This document shows, one piece after another, positions 1 through 6,975 of a stretch of DNA of 64,000 nt. Position 1 is the stretch's first letter, and each line of letters opens with the position of its first letter. Below the pieces are notes generated by a model. That model ran no database searches. It was not told the DNA's origin and saw only the letters and a program-made list of their open reading frames with translations. Position numbers and translations under genes: made by a program. Origin of the DNA: Arthrobacter sp. 9V. Lineage in GTDB: Bacteria > Actinomycetota > Actinomycetes > Actinomycetales > Micrococcaceae. Where the stretch lies: the NCBI RefSeq assembly GCF_902506065.1, contig NZ_LR732912.1, forward strand, positions 156,529 through 220,528, in the 5' to 3' direction.

Positions 1-2
1 TC

Positions 3-224
3 GCCATGGCCGGTGGCCAGCACGCCGGCCGCTCGCTGTCGCACCTGTCCGAGACGGTCCGGCTCGCGAACGCCTGCGGCGCCCTGCAGGACCCGGACCT
101 CGCCGCCGCGCGCTGGCACGCCCTGCTCGCGGTCAACGGGGTGGCGACGACCGCCGGGAGGCCCGCCCCACCCGCCGTCGAGATGGCATTTAATGCCCAT
201 CGCGACGCCGAACATTGGCGTTAA
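3..224 (+). CDS. C-terminal fragment of an unidentified protein
   Basis: The reading frame is open from the left edge of the window and ends at TAA 222-224, so the 5' part of the gene lies outside. An internal ATG at position 6 need not be the real start. The third codon position is almost always G or C and the stretch is clearly richer in GC than the genes that follow, which supports coding in this frame. The residues are Ala/Leu-rich and look helical; I do not recognise a family. The last roughly 15 codons are encoded inside an inverted-repeat element (179-238), so the present C-terminus may have been supplied by that element. Confidence 0.45.
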   Translation, partial: AMAGGQHAGRSLSHLSETVRLANACGALQDPDLAAARWHALLAVNGVATTAGRPAPPAVEMAFNAHRDAEHWR

Positions 225-238
225 GTGCCACCTCGGCG
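179..238. repeat. Palindromic repeat element, copy 1
   Basis: An imperfect inverted repeat of about 60 bp. The left arm carries GATGGCATTTAATGCC and the right arm GGCGTTAAGTGCCACCTC. A second copy with the same arms and spacing lies at 60118-60178, also at the 3' end of a plus-strand gene. It resembles a REP-type element or a mobile terminator. The stop codon of the upstream reading frame lies in the right arm. Confidence 0.7.
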
Positions 239-545
239 GGGTCTGGGGCGGGGAGGGCAGCACCCACGCCGATTCGGGCCTCCTGCAAAGTTGCCTGCAT
301 CCGCGGTGACAGCCACCAGCGGAACGCTTTCCGCTGTCTCGGCAGCCATGGCCACTCACGCAGACTTGTGACTGGCGGACATCACTTCGACTGGCGGCGC
401 TGTGGGCCTTTGATGCGCACCTTGATTCGCCTTCCGAAATCTTGAGGGAATCTTGAGATGACCCGGCGTCCTTCTTGAGGACCCCGTCCGATGGTTGAAA
501 CATCAGCCAATCAGCTGACGGGAACTTCCAGGAAGGACCACCGAC
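239..545. other. Intergenic region without a supported gene
   Basis: No reading frame with convincing codon bias and a ribosome site is visible. Around 438-480 the block AATCTTGAG is repeated in tandem and a further CTTGAGG follows, roughly 70-100 bp before the next start codon. This may be part of a promoter or regulator site for the small gene at 546, but no clear -35/-10 pair is recognised. Confidence 0.4.
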
Positions 546-749
546 ATGACCGAACAAATCTCCGCCAAGTCCGTGACTGCCGGCGCCGCCCACACGAAGT
601 CCGACGCCCTCGCGGGTTCCGCGGACGCGGCCGGCCATGCCGGGGACCCTGCCGGCCAAGCCCGTGCAGTGGTGACCATTCGTGAGCAGTTCAATCCTCT
701 TGGCGCGGGTCTCCGGAGCATCTGGCCACAGTCGGTCGTCGGATTTTAG
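546..749 (+). CDS. Small Ala/Gly-rich hypothetical protein
   Basis: A 67-residue frame with an ATG preceded by AAGGACC at a good distance. The first 45 residues are rich in Ala, Gly, Ser and Asp, hydrophilic and probably disordered, and the codons there show the usual high GC3. The last 20 residues look less like a native protein end, so the frame could be a shortened remnant of a longer gene. I do not recognise a family. It precedes a block of stress-associated genes. Confidence 0.45.
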   Translation: MTEQISAKSVTAGAAHTKSDALAGSADAAGHAGDPAGQARAVVTIREQFNPLGAGLRSIWPQSVVGF

Positions 750-868
750 AACGCTGCAGCTTTTGATGCGGGCAGGACCTTTCTCATGGGGGAGGTACCT
801 GCCCGGCGTCGTTTAAGGGACGATGGAACCCAGTGCAATAAATAAGGAGGCTTGTCATCAAGGACGAG

Positions 869-1672
869 ATGAGAAAGGCCGCTGACGTTGCAGAGGAAGC
901 CGCCAATTCGCAGACTTTCGCAGCTGTTGCCAGGGCCGGTTATGCCGTGAGCGGCCTGCTGCACTTACTCATTGGGGTCATTGCAATCCAACTCGCGGTG
1001 GGCCGCAGCGGTGAAGCCGATGTCAGCGGCGCGGTGTCCGAGCTGGCCAACAAACCGGCGGGCCCCGTCCTGCTCTGGGCCTGCTTTGCGGCCTGCGCGG
1101 CGCTTGCCTTGTGGCAATTGGGAAACGCGATCCTGGGTTACCGGCATGCCTCGGACAACAAGTTGACCAAGAGACTCTCTGCTCTGGGCCAGGCCCTTGT
1201 CTTTGCTGCCTTGGCTGCCACCATCATGTCTTTCGTCATGGGGCAGGGCCAAAACAGCCGCGAGTCCAGCAGCGACTTCACCGCCACCCTGATGAAGGCG
1301 CCGTTCGGGATATTCCTGCTGATCGCCGTCGGGGCGGGCATCGCGATTACCGGCGTCGTGTTCGCGGTGAGGGGCTTCCGGAAGAAGTTCACCAAGGACC
1401 TTTCCCTTTCATCCAACCAGTCCGTGCATCAGTTCCAGCTCTGGGTTGGCGTGGTGGGTTACATAGCCAAGGGAATCGCTTTGTTCCTGGTTGGCCTGCT
1501 GGTGGTTATTGCCGCGGTCCGCGTCCAGCCTGAACAATCAACCGGTCTTGACGGTGGACTGAAAGCCCTGAAGGAGCAACCCTACGGGCCATACCTGCTG
1601 GCTGCAGTGGCGCTCGGGCTCATCGCGTATGGGCTCTTCCTCATGGTCAAAGCGAAGACCCTTCGGACGTAG
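869..1672 (+). CDS. DUF1206 family membrane protein
   Basis: A protein of 267 residues with six hydrophobic helices arranged as three two-helix repeats (about residues 20-80, 100-165 and 185-262). Each repeat starts with an aromatic/Gly motif such as ARAGYAVSGLLHLLIG or VGVVGYIAKGIALFLVG. This three-fold layout is typical of DUF1206, a family common in actinobacteria whose role is unknown. An AAGGAGG lies 18 bases before the ATG, which is far, while AAGGACGAG lies directly before it; no other in-frame start codon fits better. The location beside Gsp39-, GlsB- and CsbD-like genes suggests a role in envelope or osmotic stress, as inference only. Confidence 0.85.
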   Translation: MRKAADVAEEAANSQTFAAVARAGYAVSGLLHLLIGVIAIQLAVGRSGEADVSGAVSELANKPAGPVLLWACFAACAALALWQLGNAILGYRHASDNKLTKRLSALGQALVFAALAATIMSFVMGQGQNSRESSSDFTATLMKAPFGIFLLIAVGAGIAITGVVFAVRGFRKKFTKDLSLSSNQSVHQFQLWVGVVGYIAKGIALFLVGLLVVIAAVRVQPEQSTGLDGGLKALKEQPYGPYLLAAVALGLIAYGLFLMVKAKTLRT

Positions 1673-1752
1673 TGCTGTCCGCGTTTAGGAGCTTGGAGGC
1701 TGGGTACAGGGCAAAAGTACCGTGTAACGCAATCTGAAAAGAGGCAGAACTC

Positions 1753-2688
1753 GTGACTCAAGGTGATCCGAACCGGACCGACAAGCCGCTTACTGACGGG
1801 AACCGTCTCACCTCCGCTCCGTCGGACCCCCGCGGCGGGTACCACTCCGGCGAATTCCCCCAGCAGGAGCAGGAACAGCCCGGCCTCACCAAGCCGCTGG
1901 ATCCGCAACCGGACCACGGTGAGAAAAGCTACGTGGGGCACGGACGCCTCCAGGGCAAAACAGCCCTCATCACCGGGGGTGACTCCGGAATCGGTGCGGC
2001 AGTAGCCATCGCCTTCGCGCGTGAAGGCGCCAATGTGGCCATCAGCTACCTTCCGGAGGAAGAGGAAGATGCGCAGTCGACGGCGGAATGGATCCGTGAG
2101 TGCGGATCACAGGTCCTGCTGTTGCCCGGTGACGCAAGGGATGAAGGATTCGCAACTGAGATTGTGGAACGTACCGTGCAGGAGCTTGGCGGGCTCAACG
2201 TGGTGGTGTTGAACGCCGCGTATCAAAAGAACCGGGAAGGCTTGGAGACCATTCCCACCGAGGAGTTCGACCGCGTCTTCAAGACCAATCTTTACTCCCT
2301 CATCTGGACGGCGCAGGCAGCCATTCCGCATCTCCGCCCGGGTGCCTCGATCATCGTCACGGCCTCCATTCAAGCCTTCAATCCCTCCGCCCAGTTGGTG
2401 GATTACGCCATGACCAAAGCAGCCCAAGTGGCCTTCACCAAGGCCATGGCCGAGGAACTCGGACCCAAGGGAATCCGCGTCAATGCTGTGGCGCCCGGAC
2501 CCATTTGGACGCCGCTGATTCCCGCCACCGAATGGCCGGACAAGCTCCCCACGTTCGGGCAGGATACGCCGCTGGGCCGGGCCGGACAGCCGGCTGAACT
2601 GGCACCTGCCTACGTGCTGCTGGCCTCGGACGAAGGATCCTACATTTCAGGGGCGGTCCTTCCCGTCACGGGCGGTAAGGGACTCTGA
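1753..2688 (+). CDS. SDR family oxidoreductase, general stress protein 39 type
   Basis: A 311-residue NAD(P)-dependent short-chain dehydrogenase with a Rossmann motif TGGDSGIG (74-81), catalytic Ser205, Tyr218 and Lys222 (YAMTK), and a C-terminal end typical of the family. The first 65 residues form a polar, Pro/Gln/Asp-rich extension ahead of the Rossmann fold, characteristic of the YdaD/Gsp39/YhxC subgroup induced by general stress in Bacillus. The usual NNAG motif is changed to NAAY. It starts with GTG preceded by a GAGG. The physiological substrate is unknown. A separate transcript is likely, because 80 bp separate it from the upstream gene. Confidence 0.88.
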   Translation: MTQGDPNRTDKPLTDGNRLTSAPSDPRGGYHSGEFPQQEQEQPGLTKPLDPQPDHGEKSYVGHGRLQGKTALITGGDSGIGAAVAIAFAREGANVAISYLPEEEEDAQSTAEWIRECGSQVLLLPGDARDEGFATEIVERTVQELGGLNVVVLNAAYQKNREGLETIPTEEFDRVFKTNLYSLIWTAQAAIPHLRPGASIIVTASIQAFNPSAQLVDYAMTKAAQVAFTKAMAEELGPKGIRVNAVAPGPIWTPLIPATEWPDKLPTFGQDTPLGRAGQPAELAPAYVLLASDEGSYISGAVLPVTGGKGL

Positions 2689-2760
2689 TCCGTGGCGGAG
2701 GGCGTTCTTGAGGCTGAGCTTTCAGCTTTCCTAAGGTTGAGCATTTAGGGGGAAAAACGA

Positions 2761-3324
2761 ATGATCGCGGTGTTGGTGATCGACATGCAGAACGCCTACT
2801 TTGAGGACCCGGCTCTGAAGGGGCGTCAGGAAGAAATTGTTGCTGCCTGCAATTCGCTAACCAGTGCAGCAATCCAAGCCGGGGCCAAAGTGCTCCTGGT
2901 GGGAACAGTTCATGAACGGGACAAGTCCACGTGGAGCCTGAACATGCTTGACGATGATCAGGGCTTTATTTTCAGGGGCAGTGAGCAGGCCGAGTTCGTT
3001 CCCGGCCTGCTCACTGAAGACTATCCACGGCTGATCAAAACCCGGGACAGCGCCTTCTTTGGGACGGATCTGGCCATGCGCTTGCGTAACTGGGAGGTGG
3101 ACACCGTGATTCTTGCCGGCATTTCAGCCCATAACTGCATTGCTCAAACCGCCGCTGATGCCTTCGCCCACAACCTCAAGGTGATCTACGCGGCCGAAGC
3201 AATAGGAACGGAAAACGCGGAAGCCGCGGAGTCCGTTCTGCGGGTGTTCACCCGTGAATACCGGCAGAGCGTATTGCCCTTGGACGAGATTCGGCAGCTT
3301 CTTGGAACCGCTCCCTCAGCGTAG
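2761..3324 (+). CDS. Isochorismatase-family cysteine hydrolase
   Basis: A 187-residue protein with the isochorismatase-like fold. The family's triad is visible as Asp8 (VIDMQ), Lys93 (LIKTRDSAF) and Cys126 (ISAHNC). Members hydrolyse amide, ether or lactam-type bonds (nicotinamidase, N-carbamoyl amidases, isochorismatase), and the substrate here cannot be assigned. A poly-G stretch (AGGGGGAAA) serves as ribosome site. The 3' end overlaps the convergent AraC-type regulator by 9 bp. Confidence 0.88.
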   Translation: MIAVLVIDMQNAYFEDPALKGRQEEIVAACNSLTSAAIQAGAKVLLVGTVHERDKSTWSLNMLDDDQGFIFRGSEQAEFVPGLLTEDYPRLIKTRDSAFFGTDLAMRLRNWEVDTVILAGISAHNCIAQTAADAFAHNLKVIYAAEAIGTENAEAAESVLRVFTREYRQSVLPLDEIRQLLGTAPSA

Positions 3325-4275
3325 GTCTTCCCTTTCAACGGGGATCCACAACTGGCCGCGGCCATGCGTGCCGCCAGGCTCCACCTGGACGCTGAGCATT
3401 TCAGGTCCCGGCACCCACCTGTAGGGGTTTGCGGGAAACCATTCCGTTGCGGCGTCAGCCCACATACCCTGCAGGACGTCCGGGAATTTTCCCTCGGCTT
3501 CAAAAACCACCCATAAGCCTGCCGGGACCTCAACGGATTCGAAACCTTCCGGGACCGGTTTGGTAGAGGCAACTGCGTGCCAGTAGTCCAGTTCGCTACC
3601 CTCGGTGCGCTCTTCTTCGATGTTGTCAGTGACGGACAAAGGCCCGGAAGGCTCCATATCGGCGAGCTCCAGCAAGCGTTTGGTAACCGAAGGGTCCAAC
3701 CCGCGTTGCAACTCGATGATGGCATTGTTGGGCCCTTCATGGACCAGCGGGACACGGGCTTTCAGGCCAATGAGGCGGAATGCCGCTTTGTCTTCCATGC
3801 GGTGCTTCATGTCAGTATTTCCTTCGACTCGGAGGTGGAACCTCAACTGAGGTTGGGAATGGAGAACGGCTCCCGGCAGTCGTGCCTCTGCGGGGCTCAG
3901 CCCGTGCATGGACTTGAACGCACGGTTGAATGCTTCTGCTGATCCGTATCCGTAGCGAACAGCCACATCCAGGACCGTGAGGCCTTCCAATAATTCCGCG
4001 GTGGCGGCTGTCAGTCGCCGCCTACGGATGTACTCGGAGAGTGGAATGCCTGCCAGCGAGGAAAACATCCGCCGGAAGTGATACTCGGATGTCAGAGCGG
4101 CCTTGGCCAGGACCCGCACCTCGATCTCTTGGGTGAGGTCCTGCTCGATCAGCTCTATTGCCTGGTTCCAGCCCTGCATCATGTCCCTGTCCGGCACCCT
4201 GTCTCCTCCAGCACCTGTTTCCATCCTTTCCATCGACGCTACGGGGGCGTCGTGGTCCCTGCCCCAATAATCCAT
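3316..4275 (-). CDS. AraC-family regulator with GyrI-like ligand-binding domain
   Basis: About 319 residues if started at the ATG at 4275; ATGs nearer the DNA-binding domain are also possible. The N-terminal part (about residues 35-140) holds the two helix-turn-helix motifs of AraC/XylS, including EYHRRMF-like and YGSAEAFNRAFKSMHG segments. The C-terminal 150 residues match the GyrI/effector-binding fold (…LIGLKARVPL…, …VPAGLWVVFEAEG…), as in Rob, SbmC and BltR-like regulators that sense small organic or cationic compounds. It converges on the isochorismatase gene with overlapping 3' ends. Its targets are unknown. Confidence 0.85.
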   Translation of the reverse strand: MDYWGRDHDAPVASMERMETGAGGDRVPDRDMMQGWNQAIELIEQDLTQEIEVRVLAKAALTSEYHFRRMFSSLAGIPLSEYIRRRRLTAATAELLEGLTVLDVAVRYGYGSAEAFNRAFKSMHGLSPAEARLPGAVLHSQPQLRFHLRVEGNTDMKHRMEDKAAFRLIGLKARVPLVHEGPNNAIIELQRGLDPSVTKRLLELADMEPSGPLSVTDNIEEERTEGSELDYWHAVASTKPVPEGFESVEVPAGLWVVFEAEGKFPDVLQGMWADAATEWFPANPYRWVPGPEMLSVQVEPGGTHGRGQLWIPVEREDLR

Positions 4276-4357
4276 GCCCGAAAGTATCAGGCCCCGGATC
4301 GCTAATGGCCCCCGGCGAAGCACGACCCCCCGGCAACGCAGGAACCCCCGGCAACGC

Positions 4358-4396
4358 AAGAACCCGGAGGCTGCAGCTGCAGTTCTCCGGGTTCTT
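4358..4396 (-). terminator. Hairpin terminator of the GlsB operon
   Basis: A perfect 12-bp stem, AAGAACCCGGAG (4358-4369) with CTCCGGGTTCTT (4385-4396). The loop of 15 bases itself contains CTGCAG palindromes. It lies between the 3' end of the acidic protein gene (4412) and the regulator start. No strong U-run follows. Confidence 0.7.
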
Positions 4397-4411
4397 GGCT
4401 GTATTCAGATG

Positions 4412-4672
4412 TTACGGGCGACTTGAGCCTGACGCTTCTTCATCCGGTTCGGAAGAGAAGGGTCGGTCCTCAGGGACGTCTTCCGTGTTCTTTTCGTTCA
4501 ATTCGGCGTCTGCCGAAGGTACTGTCTTCTCGGCGTAGTCACCCTCGGTGTAATCGCCTCCGGCGTCATCCTTGAGGGTTTCCGGAGACACTCCGGCGTC
4601 GCCGTAGTCACCTTCGGAGTACTGGCCTTCCAGTTCCTCGCCGTTGGCGTCGCGGTTCTGGTTATTAGCCAT
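4412..4672 (-). CDS. Small acidic repeat protein downstream of GlsB
   Basis: An 86-residue, strongly acidic and probably disordered protein. It carries a short internal repeat around Tyr: QYSEGDYGD, then DYTEGDYAE. No signal peptide or membrane segment is seen. Its start overlaps the end of the GlsB-like gene by 8 bp, so the two are translationally coupled. Function unknown; the pairing suggests a soluble partner or a stress-protection peptide. Confidence 0.72.
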   Translation of the reverse strand: MANNQNRDANGEELEGQYSEGDYGDAGVSPETLKDDAGGDYTEGDYAEKTVPSADAELNEKNTEDVPEDRPFSSEPDEEASGSSRP

Positions 4673-4934
4673 GGTGTGTCCTGCGTCCGGTGACCAGGCC
4701 GTAGATCAGCAGCACGATAATGGAGCCGCCGATGGCCAGGAGCCACGTGGTGAGGGAGAAGAATTCCTGCAGGCCCGTTCCGAAGATGAGCCCGCCGATC
4801 CAGCCACCCAGAAGTGCGCCGACGACGCCCAACAGGAGGGTGATCAGCCAGCCGCCACCCTGACGGCCCGGAAGAATAAGCTTTGCGATAGCGCCGGCCA
4901 AAAGACCGAGCAGAAGAAAACCAAAGAAACCCAT
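4665..4934 (-). CDS. GlsB/YeaQ/YmgE family stress-response membrane protein
   Basis: An 89-residue protein with three hydrophobic helices and the conserved Gly-rich pattern of the transglycosylase-associated (GlsB/YeaQ/YmgE) family: GFFGFLLLGLLAGAIAK, then LLLGVVGALLGGWIGG. The GTAGGAG ribosome site lies a few bases before the ATG. Members are small inner-membrane proteins induced by osmotic or stationary-phase stress, with unknown biochemical activity. It forms a two-gene unit with the acidic protein that follows. Confidence 0.9.
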   Translation of the reverse strand: MGFFGFLLLGLLAGAIAKLILPGRQGGGWLITLLLGVVGALLGGWIGGLIFGTGLQEFFSLTTWLLAIGGSIIVLLIYGLVTGRRTHHG

Positions 4935-5238
4935 TTTTGCTCCTACTTTCTTGTTGATGGAAATTCCATGAACGTGATGAAGCGAGTAATTTCACCGGGT
5001 GCCTGTTCCAAGGTGTAGGCACCGTAATGGGGCCCCTGGAGGCCCTATGGAATGTGGGGAATTGGAACTAGTGTGAAACCCCGATGAATTTATGAAAATC
5101 AGCCAATAAAGCACTCCTGCCGATTGGGTCAGACTCGGTACTACACCAGCAACGCTAGCCGTTCCCGAGGCTAGTAGCAAGTAACCTGACTATTAGCCGG
5201 TCCTTGCTTGCAGGCCCGGAATGCCACGGATTCGCCGC
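4935..5238. other. Intergenic region upstream of GlsB operon
   Basis: About 300 bp between two minus-strand stress genes. No coding frame with a ribosome site is visible. It must hold the promoter of the GlsB unit and the end of the CsbD transcript. I could not identify a convincing SigB-type (GTTT...GGGTA) promoter by eye. Confidence 0.4.
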
Positions 5239-5436
5239 CTAGTGGCCCTTGAGCGAGTCCGAAACACCCCTGGCGGCATCCTTTACTTTCACGCCCGACT
5301 GCTTGAGGTTCGCCTTCGACCGGTCACCGTGGCCCTCGGCCTGGAGCTCCCTGTTGCCTGTGGTTTCGCCGGTCTTTTCCTTGACCTTGCCGGCTGCTTG
5401 TTCAGCGGCATTTCCAACTTTGTCTCCCAGTCCCAT
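5239..5436 (-). CDS. CsbD family stress protein
   Basis: A 65-residue hydrophilic protein with the CsbD pattern: GDKVGNAAEQAAGKVKEKTG, then TGNRELQAEG. CsbD proteins are small soluble general-stress proteins of unknown mechanism, SigB-dependent in Bacillus. I start at ATG 5436, because GAGGAG stands 8-9 bases before it, whereas an upstream in-frame GTG overlaps the ribosome site. Confidence 0.9.
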   Translation of the reverse strand: MGLGDKVGNAAEQAAGKVKEKTGETTGNRELQAEGHGDRSKANLKQSGVKVKDAARGVSDSLKGH

Positions 5437-5621
5437 GGCTTTCACTCCTCGGGTTGTCTTGCGAACACTTCCAGTGGATATCCGCTGGTTGGCATAAGAG
5501 TTTAGTCGAATGTTTTATCTCGGCAAATCATTGTTAACCCAATCGGCGCACAAGCGCAGGTGACAGGGAGCGGCCTGCGGGGCTAATGTCGAGGAATAAC
5601 ACCTCGGAAGGAGTGATTGCT

Positions 5622-6104
5622 GTGAAAGGGAAAGCATTGTTCGCCGTGGGCGTGGCTGTCGGCTACGTGTGGGGGTCGAAGTCCTGGCCGGAGGTGTATC
5701 GGCGGGTTCGCGGAGGCACTGAGAAGCTGTGGAAGAACCCTGAGGTTCAAGAGAACGTGCATCAGGCCACCGAAGCTGTCCAGGAGTCAGTGCCGGACAT
5801 TCTGGACAACCTGTATGAGGCCGGAAAGAAGCTGATGGAACGGGCCGAGACCATGTTCCCGGGCATCACTTCCCCCAAGGCGGGCCAACGCTCCGCCTCC
5901 TCTGCTTCAGACAGCAAGCCAACGGTGTCCACTGTTAAGACAGAGTCCACCGGCGCATCCGGGGATGCCACTAGTGCGGGCCCCACGATCCATGCGGATG
6001 TAGTGTCCGATCCTGCACTCGATGACACCACGGGAAGTGACTGGACCGATGAGGGCGGCGCAGCGCCTGAAGGGCCGGCTACCAACACGCCCCCCAAGCA
6101 CTAG
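5622..6104 (+). CDS. YtxH-like membrane-anchored protein
   Basis: About 160 residues from GTG 5622, chosen because GAAGGAG lies 8 bases before it. The N-terminus has one short hydrophobic helix (KALFAVGVAVGYVWGSK), followed by a charged helical region (about 20-85) resembling YtxH/gas-vesicle-like stress proteins. A disordered Ser/Thr/Gly-rich acidic tail follows. Its stop codon shares the palindromic CTAG with the stop of the convergent hydrolase gene. Function unknown; it belongs to the stress gene neighbourhood. Confidence 0.75.
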   Translation: MKGKALFAVGVAVGYVWGSKSWPEVYRRVRGGTEKLWKNPEVQENVHQATEAVQESVPDILDNLYEAGKKLMERAETMFPGITSPKAGQRSASSASDSKPTVSTVKTESTGASGDATSAGPTIHADVVSDPALDDTTGSDWTDEGGAAPEGPATNTPPKH

Positions 6105-6805
6105 CCTGCGCGTTCCACCGCATTCAGGATGGCCTCGCCCAGTTCGCCGGGCTTAGTGAACTGGGGCCAATGACCTGTGGGGAGATCGATGTAGTCCACG
6201 TCCCGGATCCGAGCGAGTTCGGCCGTGAACGGGTGTCCGGCGTCCATCCATTCCTTCAGGAGCGACGACGGGAATTGGCAAGCGATGATCGTGGCAGGTA
6301 CCTCATAGCGCCGGACGTTACTTAGGTGTTGCTGGTCCATGGCAACACCCTTGGGCTCGGGAATGGCCCGTGCGCGGAAGGCTGCCTTGAGGTCGTCTGT
6401 GAGGTCGACCAGGTCTTCGTCCTCGAACAATTCCCACGGCGGCAGCGGGATGTCGTCGCCGTCGTCGGGCAGTTCATCATTGATGACCCCGCCCTCGCCG
6501 AGGGGCCCGCTGTCAACATAAATGGCCCGGGCCACTCGGTCCGGGCGGGCATCTGCCGCGCCGTGGATGATGGCGCCGCCACCCGAATGGCCCACCAGGA
6601 TCACCTTGCCGTTCAGGGAGTCCACCTTCTCCACCACGGCATCAATGTGGGTGCGCAGGCCAATGCCGGCGCGTGGGGAATCCACCGACTCCAGTCCGGG
6701 CAGCGTCAGTGGATGGACAGTGTGCCCGGCCGCCACCAGCGGCGGTGTCACCTCCTCCCACGAGGATGCGTCCAACCAAAAACCGGGTACGAGGATGATG
6801 TCCAT
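6101..6805 (-). CDS. Alpha/beta hydrolase
   Basis: A 234-residue hydrolase with the opening IILVPGFWLDASSWE, nucleophile elbow GHSGGG (Ser near residue 74) and a C-terminal GHWPQF holding the catalytic His. This layout matches the small esterase/RsbQ-/salicylate-esterase-like group that acts on small esters. No signal peptide is present, so it is cytosolic. It converges on the YtxH-like gene with a 4-bp overlap and is transcribed away from the hpa operon. The substrate is unknown. Confidence 0.85.
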   Translation of the reverse strand: MDIILVPGFWLDASSWEEVTPPLVAAGHTVHPLTLPGLESVDSPRAGIGLRTHIDAVVEKVDSLNGKVILVGHSGGGAIIHGAADARPDRVARAIYVDSGPLGEGGVINDELPDDGDDIPLPPWELFEDEDLVDLTDDLKAAFRARAIPEPKGVAMDQQHLSNVRRYEVPATIIACQFPSSLLKEWMDAGHPFTAELARIRDVDYIDLPTGHWPQFTKPGELGEAILNAVERAG

Positions 6806-6897
6806 GCCGGTACCCTACGGGAGCCCCCCGACACTTTGTAAGAGTGGCTGTTTACCCTTCCGCCCGCTTCTGCGACTCAGTTGGGTTGGGAAGGGGG

Positions 6898-6939
6898 TTG
6901 ACGTGCATCACGTTCAGGTCCATAGTTATCGTATACGAT
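6898..6939 (+). promoter_or_regulatory. Promoter and GntR operator of the hpa operon
   Basis: A -35 box TTGACG (6898-6903), a 17-bp spacer and a -10-like CATAGT (6921-6926) are followed by a perfect 12-bp palindrome ATCGTATACGAT (6928-6939). The palindrome would span the transcription start. It fits the T-N-GT...AC-N-A pattern of FCD-type GntR operators, and a GntR regulator of that type is encoded in the operon. Repression by blocking initiation is inferred. Confidence 0.65.
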
Positions 6940-6975
6940 TTCGTACTTGATAATGTTCCATCAGGAGGAGGCGCC

